Positions 38,001-50,000 of a stretch of 64,000 nt of DNA are shown piece by piece. This stretch comes from Planococcus citri. Lineage: Eukaryota > Arthropoda > Insecta > Hemiptera > Pseudococcidae. The DNA is taken from contig NC_088680.1 in the NCBI RefSeq assembly GCF_950023065.1, positions 42,706,559-42,770,558 on the forward strand, read 5' to 3'. Both the position numbers and the translations under genes were made by a program. The notes under the pieces were generated by a model. That model was given only the letters and a program-made list of their open reading frames with translations. It ran no database searches and was not told the DNA's origin. Each line of letters begins with the position of its first letter. Position 1 is the stretch's first letter.

Positions 38001-41000
38001 CACCAGATGAGATGAAAGAGATGCTCCAAAAAATTGAAAAAACCAGCAATGAGGCAGGTCTGAGGGTCAACAAAGGAAAAATAAAAATAATGATAATTGA
38101 CTGGGAGCAAAAGAACAGACCTGAAATCTTGGATTGATGGTATAGAAGTTGTACAGGACTTCGTGTACCTTGGTTGGCTTGGTTCATTAATAACGAATTG
38201 AGGAGGCTCAGCTGGAGAAATCAGGAGAAAGTTGGCCATAGCAAAGAAGAAAGACAGCAATGGGAAAGCTCAACCAGATATGGAAAAGCCACAATATTAC
38301 AAAGGCCACAATACTGAGAATTGTAAAAACGCTAGTCTTCTTCATCTTCCTGTATGTGTCAGAATGCTGGACAGTACACAAGGTAGATCAAGATAAAATC
38401 AACGCATTTGAAATGTACTGCTACAGACACATGCTAAGGATATCCCGATACATAGATGGCAAGAGGGGAAGAGGAAGATCACCCACCAGATACACAACTT
38501 GATCAAGAAAACTGTGAAAATGTCACTGGGACCCGGTTGGCAAAACGGAATTTTTTAGACAGTGCATCTGAATAGGGATATGACCAAAACGGCAATATCT
38601 GACTGTGGTTGTGAGTATGGATCTGACTAGTCAGATCCACACTCAGATCTCCACTCAGTCTTCTGACGAGTCAGCGCCATCTTGGAATATCAAAAAAATA
38701 CTTGTTTCTGATTGGTTGATTGTAGTCAGACTGCGAATCTGATTGTCAAAACGGCAATTTCTGACTGCAGAAATGAGTAGTCAGATATCACCAGAAATGT
38801 GCCAATTGGGGAGAATACACAAGAAAGGCCGAGGACAGAGGTAGCTGGAGGGAACTGGTTGTGGGGATTTTGTAGTCGCTATGTCCAGATACGGGTAAGT
38901 GAGGAAGAAGAATACCCACACTAAAAGTAGCTTACTATGGATTGTTTTACTGCTGTAATATGTCGTATGGACTTGCATTTTGGGGAGGAAACAAAACCCT
39001 GCGCGATTCATCTGTCTTAGGGAATGGCGATTCGAATCGCAAAAATTGGATTCTTTTCAGCGATCAACTCTGACATAGTAAATCGGTAATTTCAATCAAA
39101 TTCCAACGTTCAGTATACCCATTCAAAGAAAAAGCAACCATCTCATCTTGAAAAAAAAACCTATTTTCATTCTCACTTATTCACTTATCCCTCGATTACA
39201 AAGATCAATGGCCTAATTACTGAAAGCTGCCCGAGTTGATTACCAGAATACTTCGCCTCTTCCCGACGCGTTTAATTATTCGGCGTAAAAAATCGCCGTT
39301 CAAAAATCACCATTATCAATGGAATCTTGGCGAAAATAAATTTAAATTCTAAGATTGCGAATGGTGCTGCGAAATTAACGTTTCACAAACAAAATTAATT
39401 AGCGAAAGCTTCACCTCCATTTAAACCGACAACGCTAACTAAAACATTTTCAAAATTGTCCCTATTTATCTCCGAACGCTTCTCGTACTGTATAAAACTT
39501 GCCAATTCGTCTGAGCTTCCATGATCTCATCGCTTTGTCCTGTCTTCTCCCTCTATTCGTGCTGTCGCACCCTATCCGGATAATTTTTTTATTCGAAGTA
39601 ATTATAAACGAGCTAAACAAATCATCAAAAGTATTTCTAACAGATTCGCGTATCCTGTCGCGTATAATTAACGTTAGTTCGAAATTTCCCCGGAGTACTC
39701 GTATCGAAATTTATACTTGAGAATTAATTTAAAATATTGTAATTTGTTTTTACAATATGTAGGTGTGTTTGTGATGATCGACACTCATCCTTATGTTACA
39801 TAGGTAGGTAGATACAGGGTGATATGTACCTTGTTCTGTCACCTTATCCTATATTATCATATTTTCATTTTACAAGTATTTCGTACTCGAATAATTCCAA
39901 AAGAGTCGCCAAATAATAGAAATTAGTCAAATCAGGCCTACCTATACTCGAAAAAACACCACACGAATACCACGAATCCTCAGCCTGAGAAATGTTAGGC
40001 ATGTGTAAGCTTTATTGTACTTTCAACTTGCTGCCTTGTGCTTTCGTTTCGCTAATAGGCAACATGGGAGCATGCTTGTGGCGCTATAAGCTATTGAAAA
40101 TTACGCACAAACTCGGCATACGAGAAGGTAGTAGAAAATCGTCTCTATGAGATCATGTCTCTCCTTATAACTAAAGCTGGAGAACGCGTGTTGTTAATCT
40201 CATCTCGTCGCGTATGTGCGTGTAAGAGTGTACGCAACAGCGCAAACATCGCCATCGTACTATCAAAGTACCAATAAACACGAGTTGATTGTGGAAAATA
40301 CACGTACCGAAGAAATGCGAATATCTCGTTTGTGAAAAGAGAGGCTATAGGTAAGTATACTTTGAGGCATATGTGATGCGGTGGCTGCGGCGGTGTGGCG
40401 TGAATTCTTCTACAATATAATATAAAAGATATTACCGACACTCGCATACCTACTTTTCATCCTTCCAAAGGTTTCCTTTTTATCGTTTATCGCGCGTATG
40501 TATCGTAAACAGATCATAAAAAAAGAAAAAAGGGGCTAAAAAAGAACGTGTGCAGCGACCAACCAATGCTGAACTGCCTCCGGCGAAAAATATTTTTACT
40601 TAATTAAAATTTTAAACTCGGTGAGGCATTTTACAATGCAAAATTAAATTTTAATGCCAATTTAATGTTTATATTAACGTTAAATTGAGCCGCCATAATT
40701 GAGCGAATTTCCTTTAAAACGTATTTTTATTTATGCCGCTTATGGCGTTCGGCAGCTTCGAAGAAAGCTCCGTGCTATTGGTATAGAAACAATAACTTGC
40801 TAGATTTTATTGCCCATACGTTTTAAAAAAATTATCGCCCGGCAGATTTTTAAAAGCTGCTGTGTCGTTATTCGCCTCGTCGGTACATATAGCGTAATGT
40901 TTAATTTAAACGCCCAGTCGAGCGTTTACGTCTCTTTGCGTCGTTTACGAAAAAAATTACCATATTCGTTTGACTGTAATAAAAATGGCAAAAAGGCCTA

Positions 41001-44000
41001 ATCGAGTTAGTTAAAAATGATGCCGAGAAAAATGCACCTTGATTTACATTCATTTTTGAATTTAAAAAAATGGTATTTAATTTTACGCGGTAATGAAAAG
41101 GTGTCTATGTAGTGAATCTACATACAAATATTTTCCTCTCTTGGGAAATTCAAAGGCGAAAAATATTTTTTTTGAATTTTAAATGTGAAACTTTAAAACG
41201 TATTAGGTTGATTACACATTAAGGGTCATTTCACGTCAATTCGACCAAGAAGTGGTAAGAGGAGGGTCGGTGATTTTTTTGAAATTTTTCCTGTGGAAAG
41301 ACCTTCCGAAGGGACGACCAATGGTGTAAATCTCAGCCCTGTAGTCCTTTTTTAAAGGCTCGTCATTTTGTCAAGACGATTCTGCACAGTGCACACGGTT
41401 CAGACTTGACAAAATGGCGATTATTACATGGCCAAAATCGTTTGAAATCTCCGATTCCCAACGATCACGCTAATTCCGTTGAGATTGAGATTTTTGTGGC
41501 TGAATTAGAAGCTTCATCGAAGTCGTACGCCGAAGCTGTTAGAAGCCAAAATCGTTTCAATTTGAAAGACCCTATGGACACCGCGATCCGTTCCATAGCC
41601 GCTAACAACGCACCGGACCTGAGTTATCAGACATCAATAAGTCTGATATTTTCAATCGATCATTGATCAGCAGTGGATGAGCTGCTGTTACATCGCCAGA
41701 GACATGTCGAAATCTCTCTGGAGAATTCTACCACCGAAAACGTCAGCTGTCTACATCATGTAGTTGAAGACAGCTCTAGTGTTCCAGCCAGGGCTGGTGG
41801 AACGGAACAGAACGGAACAAATAAACGGAACAATAAACAAATCAGGAAAAAATCTCATTCAGAACGGAACAGAACGGAACGAAACGGAACAGAACAAAAT
41901 GAACAAAACCAGAACAGAACAAAACAGAAAAAAAAATGGAACGGAACGGAACAGAACAGAACAAATTTCAGCTTTCCAAATTGCAAATTCCATCTTCATT
42001 TGGTAAAATTTAGTGGGAATTTCGATTCTCAAAAGGTCAATAATCTGCTGGAAGGTTGCAGAAACTGCAGAATTACTCAAAATGGCTGAAAATCATTTTC
42101 AATTGATTCGGCGGGACAAGATTTAGTAGCACATTCCAAATTTTGGTTTTCTAGATGAATTTTCAGAATTTTGTAAAATTTTGATTTTTTTCTCATGTTG
42201 GGACAAAATTTGAGTTGAAAAAAATTAAATTCATCTAAAAATGAAAACAAAATGCACTTCAGTTTTTGAAATTTTCAGAATTTTGGATGGTGTCAAATTT
42301 GGCATGTTAATTTGTTCATTCGATGATTTGATCTAGCTTTGTCTAGTTCAATTCAAAAATTTTTCTGCCAGGTAGGATACCCCCCCCCCTTTTTTAAAAC
42401 GGAACGGAACAGAACAAAACGGAACGGAACAGAACAGAACAAATGGAACGGAACGGAACAGAACAGAACGGAACAAAAAAAATGATGAGCAAAACGGAAC
42501 AGAACAGTAAAAATGCGAAGTGATTTGTTCATGAACGGAACGGAACAAAACAATCATTTCGGTCACCAGCCCTGGTTCCAGCTCGCTGAATGTCTGAGTA
42601 TGTTTCACTCGACAACTGGCGTATCTTCTTTGAAAATGCTGACGCGGCAATATTGTGGATCAAGGTAGCTGTTCGAGTTGCTAATCCGAGTTGATCGCCG
42701 CTTATGTTGCATCTTTAACCGCGACCAAATTTGAGAAAACATGATTAACGTTCATCATGTTAGATTTTTGAGTAGTTTTAGAATTTAGATTAGTACTTGA
42801 TAATTCTCGAATTAGGGAAAGTGTTAAAAATAACTAGATGACCCATTTTTCGCGCATACTGCGCTCCTCTTCTAGACGTGAATTGTTCATTTTGAAAATT
42901 TTGAAAGTATCTTTTTTCGCCTATAATTCCCAAAAAGTCTTGCTTTTTGCTAACATTGTTATTGTTGCTTTTTGTCGGAAATTGTGAAAGTTTATGGCTG
43001 TTTTAATAATTGACAGAAAAAAAATTGTTTCAAAGCAAAAATTCCAATAATTGTTACTTTTTCATCAAAAATAACCCAAAGCGTAAATTGTTCTCTAAAA
43101 TATCCTGAAAAGCATCACTCTGTCATCGCTTTATCATTCATTAAAATAATGTCCTACTTTTCTACAAAAATTGAAAAAAAGTATCAGCTTTCTTATAACA
43201 ATTGCCTGAAAAGTCATGGTTTCATTTAAAGTTGGCAAAAATTTCAAGTTTTAGGCAAAATTGCGAATTAGGCTACCTACTTATCACTTTTTTAGCAGAA
43301 GTTGCTGAAAAATTCCAAAAATACTTGTTTTTTTTCCTACAGTTGAAATGAAACTAACACATCGGATTGGATCTAATACCACATAACTGAAAATTTCAAA
43401 GTTTCACTTAACTTTGACCTGGAACTTTTTTAAGCTTTCTTCAAAACTGCAAATGTGTCAAAATGTATTTTATGGCGAGCTTTTTCTAAGAAAACTATGA
43501 GTACTCTAAATATTGGTTCGGTACTGGAGAATACTTCAATAAAATACTTACTTGACACAATTTTAGAAATATTCCAAGATTTCCGAGTCAAAAATGCAAT
43601 TAGGAATTTCCTTAAAACGTGATTCTAATTTTGTCAAGGACTCACAAAAAAAAATTCAACCCCTCAGTTGAAAAATCTAAACTCCTACATACAACAGTAG
43701 AGATTTTCCCAAATAGTCTGAAACTTGCATAAGTTGATGAAAAAGTGAGATGCTAGATATATCCACTCTAGAACTCAAAAAAATGAAACCATGGTTCCAG
43801 GATTAATTTTGATACCCAATGTGCTAAAAATAGCACTTTTTCATGTGTACATCAACACCGTTGTTTTTCTGTTTTGAGCTATTTAAAAACTTTTTAAAGA
43901 TCCCTTCAGAAACTTTTCAACTTTTGATAAAAACCATCACAACTAAAGTTTAAAAGCTATTTTCAAATTAAAATATTATTGAGTAGTAGAGAATACTGAT

Positions 44001-47000
44001 TGTATGAAGCTTTTTCATGTTTTTTAAGCTTTAGGATTTCATTTAAGCTTTCTTCAAAACTGCGAATGTGTCAAAATGTATTTTATGGCAAGCTTTTTCT
44101 AAGTAGACTATGAGTACTCTAAATTGGTTCGGTACTGGAGAATACTAATTTTTTATGTCATATCTGAAGCTTTCTAAAAAATTTTTAGCTTTAAGCTTTC
44201 TTCAAAATTTCACGAATATGGTCAAAAAGTATTTTTTGGCAAGCTCGATATAGGTAGACTATACATACTTTAAAATATTCATTGGGCACTGGAGTATTCT
44301 AATTTTTACATTATATCTGAAGCTTTTTGAACTTTTTTCAGCTTTAAGCTTCCTTCAGAATTTTGCAAATATGGTCAAAAAGTATTTTTTGGGGAGCTCT
44401 TTTTAGGGAGACTATACATACTTAAAATATTCATTGGACACGGGAGAATTTTAATTGTTCTTAAATATGAAGTATGACGCTTTTTGAACTTTTTAAAGCT
44501 TTAAGCTCCTCCATGACTCACCCCACAACCTCACCAAAAAAATGACTCCAGTTTCGAACTCTACGACCTCGAAAACATATCAATCGACATATCACACGAT
44601 AATATAAGGAACATTTGACATTTTGAGCTTTTTTGAACTTTAAGCTTTTTTCAAAACTTTACGAATATGGTCAAAAAGTATTTTTGGCAAGCACATTCTA
44701 GGTAGACCATACATACATTAAAATAGTTATTCGGTACAGAAAAATTCTAATTGTTTATGTCATGTATAACGTTTTGAACTTTTTCGAGCTTTGAACTTTT
44801 TCCAAAATTTTACAAATATGGTCAAAAAACATTTTTTGGCAAGCACTTTCTAGGTAGACTATACGTACTCGCGCGTATACATCGACACAGTCATTTATAC
44901 TGCATTGAACTTTTTGAGCTTTTTAAAGCTTTTCAAAGCTTTAATCAGAACTTTCCGAAGTTTTGATACCACAACCACACCAAAAAAATGACTCCAGATT
45001 CGAACTGTACGACCTCGAAAACATATCAATCGACATATTTCACAATAATATAAGGAAAATTTGACATTTGAGCTTTTTTGAGCTTTTAGCTTTTTTCAAA
45101 ACTTTACGAATATGGCCAAAAAATATTTTTTGGCAAGCACTTTCTAAGGTAATTTAAAATGTTTATGGGATATTGAAGAATTCTAATTGTTTATGTCATG
45201 TACAAAGCTTTTTCAACTTTTTCGAGCTTTAGGCTTTCTATAAAACTCTTAACAAAATATGGTCAAAAAGTATTTTTTGGCAAGCTCTATCTAGGTGGAC
45301 CTTAAGTACTTTCGCGTATACATCGTCACGCTTGTTTATACTGTATCAATTTTTGAGCTTTTTGAAGCTTTTGAAAGCTTTTTTCAAAACTTTTTGGACT
45401 TTTGACCAAAACCTGCACATCTACGGGTCAAAAGCTTTTTTTTGAGACATCGTCAAACAAAATCGGTTCGGCGGTTCTTCCAAACGAACGATCACAAAAA
45501 AAACACCTTGCTATTAATATATAGATTATTGAGCTTTTTTGAGCTTTAAGGCATACTTTTTTGTAAACTTTTTTTTGACATTGGACTTCTTTCAATGCTC
45601 TTTCAAGGTATAATAGACGCACTTCTCTGTATTTATGTCGAATGCTGTATGTATAGGCTAAAATCAATGGTTATAAAATCAATTATTGAGCCTTTTTGAG
45701 CTTTAAGGCACAACTTTTTTGTAAACCTATTTCTTCGACATTAGACTTCTTTCGATGCTCTTTCAAGGTATAATATACGTACTTCTCTGTATACATTAAA
45801 TGCGCTAGATACAGGCTAAAATCAATTATTCAGCTTTTTTCAGCTTTAAGGCGCAACTTTTTGTAAACTTTTTTCTTCGACATTAGACTTCTTTCGATGC
45901 TCTTTCAAGGTATAATATACGTACTACTATGTATACGTCGAATGCGCTACGTAAAGGCTAAAATCAATTAATGAGCTTTTTTGAGCTTTTTTGAGCTTTT
46001 CGGCGCAACTTTTCGAACTTTCAATGAAAACCTGCACATGTACGGGTCAAAAGCTTTTTTTTGAGACATCACCCAGCAAAATCGGTTCAGACGTTCCTGA
46101 GATCTCAGAGTCAAAAGAATTATTGAGCTTTTTTGAGCTTTAAGGCGCAGCTTTTTTGTAAACTTTTTTCTTCGACATTAGACTTCTTTCGATGCTCTTT
46201 CAAGGTATAATATACGTACTACTATGTATACGTCAAATGCGCTACGTAAAGGCTAAAATCAATTATTGAGCTTTTTTGAGCTTTTCGGCGAAACTTTTCG
46301 AACTTTCAATGAAAACCTGCACATCTACGGGTCAAAAGCTTTCTTTTGAGACATCACCCAGCAAAATCGGTTCAGCCATTCCTGAGATCTCAGAGTCAAA
46401 AGAATCCGGTCATAATTTTAATATATAGATGTAAAATTTGCGTCATTATTTGTATTTATTTATTTCGTCGTAAATATGAGTAATTCTTCGAATATTGAGA
46501 TACATTGTATCGTTTACATTTCCAAGAAGTCAACAAACATCAATCCTGACTTTTAGAATTTTCTATTCAAATATCCGTTTTTGCATTTGTTAATTATTAC
46601 TGTTTTCACACTAATGTTCACATTATGGCAATTTTCTATTCGTTTAATTTCGTGTACATATTTTTGTATTTGTAAATACTTATGTGTTAAATACATCCGT
46701 TTTTATTTCGAATTGTGCATCATATTAATAATGATATGTTCGAATTTTATTAAACGTTTTCAGTGCGAACTTAAAATATTACTTGATAACCGCGATACCT
46801 ACCAAAATAAAACTTTTTCAATAGTTAGGGGTTTTGAAAGGCTTTTTGATGATATCATAAAAATCAGTGTTGCCACTGAAAGTTTGCGAAAAATGTGATT
46901 TCTTGATTTAAAACATGAAAAAAAAGTTTTGATCAGTCAAGTTGACCCATTAGACCCCTATTTTACATATCCGTAGAAAAAGTTGAAAACCCCTTTCACT

Positions 47001-50000
47001 CGATAAAATAAACTGACTTATCACAAAAAAATCAAAATTTGAAAAAATTCAAAAAATGAACGAATTTCAATTTTTTTGCTACGAGTGTAATTTTTATCGA
47101 CTTTTTCATACGTCAGAAAGAGGTCAAAATAAGACAACTGAATTTTAAACTTTTTTTGATGCTTGGAAATGAAAATTGAATTTTTTCGAATTTTGATTTT
47201 TTGTGAATATTAGTTCATTTCATCGAGTGAAAGGGTTTTTTCAACACTTTTTTCACAAATAAAACATGAAAAAATTTTCCAAGTGAACATGTTTCTTCAT
47301 CATCATTCCTGAAACTTTTAACCCTGCATCTTTTCTCGAAATTAAATAAGACACCAATTTATATTTTTTTTTTTTGCTAAAGTAAGTAGGTAAAGGAAAA
47401 ATCAAATTACCTGCTCGAATATCGAAGCACATGTACACCCGAGGAAATATCGAGTCTTAAAATGTGGAAAAACAGGGAAAAGACGCGAATCGTACGCGAT
47501 AGGAAAAGAAATAAAATTCGTGCTTTTAGTAAAATACGACGACGACGAATTGAATGATACACGACGAAGAGTGGGTGGAAGTGTGCAGCTTTTAGTATAT
47601 TTGTATGGAAAATAACTCCCAATAAGTTACGCATGCTTCGGGTTATAAAATTAACAAACCGCGTACAAAGATCCTCGAATACGTAATATCTCGGCTTATT
47701 AAGTTCGTATACGTTTTGTATTTATGTGGAAACAAAGCTTTTACATGTATCTCGCGTACATTGTAGTATACCTTATTAAAAAGAACAAAAAACAAAAAAA
47801 TCTTACCTACAACGTAATTTTAACTCGTTTTTAATTCAAGTTAAAAGCCCATAACGGTTTATTTTAAAGGTTTTACGTGGATTGTTTTTGTTTTTGTTTC
47901 GTACAAACCTCGCTACTTACTTATATTACCTTGGTGTATACTTTTCTGCATGCGTAAAAAACGAGAAAACTTTTCACGAGGGTAATTTAGTAATTTACAA
48001 TTGCGAATTTTTCGATTGCCACACAGCGAAAATGCGTATCGAAAAATCCTGCTCGAAATTCTATAAGTATAGGGCAAAAGTTATTAAATTGCTGTCAATT
48101 CGTAGGTATAAAATAGCGTATCTTTATTTCGTATAAAAAAATAAAATTGAAACGATTCTTAATTTATGGTAAAAAAAACAACGGTCTGCAGCTCATAGGC
48201 CTTAAAAACATACAAGAGCCATTAAGTGGTGGTTGTTTTATGGTTTCTTTGTTGACAAGCTTTTTTAAGTTTTGGAAAATTTCGTCAACCTGCGACTCTC
48301 GGTGGTTATGCCCGTCGGCTACGCTGTTTTTAATAAATTAAAAACGGAAAAATGTAATTTTAAAATTTATTTTCTTTCTGCATCCTTAACCGCGGGCCTC
48401 GTACCTTTCAACTCGCTTCTCCAGCGTACCTAGTACGCCTTCGCGTTTCGTTTCGTTGTAGAAAAACGAGAAAAAATTTTAATTCACCGGACGTGTCTTC
48501 TTCGTTCGAGCTTGTTTAATTTTCGGCTTATTTTTTTTTTTTTACCTACCTCCTCTTCGTATTAGTTCGTTAATCTCGTTTTTGTTGAAGGTTCTGCTCT
48601 CTTTCCCTATACCTATCTCTCTGTGTGCTCCTTGTGCTCGGTTTCGTCGGTGGTAGTATACACTTTTTAAATGAGATATTTCACTTTTTCGGATCATTTA
48701 TGTGGGATAATCTCCTGCAGAGATGATGTTTGAGTGGGAGTATCGGACGTCTGTCTGCGGTGGTGGGTACTTAAATTGTGAAATATTGTTCAACGCAGAG
48801 CACGAAATGAAATGAAAGAATTATGAAAGAAATTGTACGAAAGGTGTAATAGTGGGTTCTAGGAAACGGATTTCAATTACGAAATATTTTGTTGCAAGTG
48901 AGTTGATAGATGGAAATACTTATAGGGGTGACTCTATGAGTAATTGAATAGTGATCGATGAAATTGAATAGTTGATACAAACCATCGTTGGAGTCACTGT
49001 CTGAAGTGTTTGATGACCGCTGAGTGGATGTCAAACCTTGAAAGGGTCAAGCACAGTAAGCAAGACTTGCAGGATGTTTACTCAAAAGTAGGTGCAAGTA
49101 TTCTACTCAAAATTGATAGCATCTTACCATCAATTACCAGTAGTTCGTCAAAAATTACCACATAATTATTTACCAAAAAATTACTAGTAATTACTTTTTA
49201 AAAAAGGCCAATAATTTACCAAAAATGTCAGTAATTTACAAAAAGTAATTCGCCTACCAATACTGGTAATTTACCAAAGATTTCAAGTACTTTACCGAAA
49301 ATCACAATTAGTAATTTACCTAAAATCACAAGTAATTCACCTAAAATTACCAGTCATTTACCTACCAAAAAGTACTAGTATTTTATCGAAAATTACCATG
49401 TAATTTACCGAAAAATTACCATATAATCTATCAAAACGTACCGTGCAATTTACCAAAAATTACCGCGTAATTTACCACAAATTACCGCGTAATTTACCAA
49501 AAATTACCACGTAATTTACCGAAAATTATTACGTAATTTACCGAAATTCACCACGTAATTTACCGAAAACTACCACGTAATTTACCAAGAATTACCACGT
49601 AATTTACCGAAAATTATCACGTAATTGACCGAAAATTACCACGTAATTTACCGAATATTATTACGTAATTTACCGAAAATTACCACGTAATTTACCAAAA
49701 ATGTCAAGTAATTGACCAAAAATTACCACGTAATTTACCAAAAATTACCACGTAATTTACCAAAAATTATCACGTAATTTACCAAAAATCACTACGTAAT
49801 TTACCAAAAATTACCACGTAATTTACCGAAAATTATTACGTAATTTACCGAAAATTACCACGTAATTTACCAAAAACGTCAAGTAATTGACCAAAAATTA
49901 CCACGTAATTTACCAAAAATCACTACGTAGTTTACCAAAAATTACCAGTAATTCACCGTAAATTACCACTAATTTATTGAAAATTACTTGTAATAATTTA

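Larger units (their letters stand above)
36746..38510 (+). pseudogene. RTE-type non-LTR reverse transcriptase, broken
   Basis: The reading resembles RTE-clade reverse transcriptases: WPKDWTTSVYVPLHKKGS, NYRTISLISHASKVLL, EQAGFVPGRDTREQIL, CFIDHEKAFDNVKLK. A frameshift lies near 37225, after which FNAYGE is followed by a stop and VMRTALEDWEK. About 590 bp of foreign sequence (roughly 37380-37968) then splits the YADD region, whose remainder reads EDDTTPLAETPDEM. Further frames continue to SECWTVHKVDQDKINAFEMY near 38400-38450. The endonuclease end is missing. It is a dead partial copy, antisense to Pde9. Confidence 0.88.

Noticed and set aside
41673..42650. 138-residue plus ORF and two minus ORFs rich in Asn-Arg-Thr-Glu or Phe-Cys-Ser-Val
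   Set aside because: They are translations of the GGAAC pentamer arrays of the MITE.
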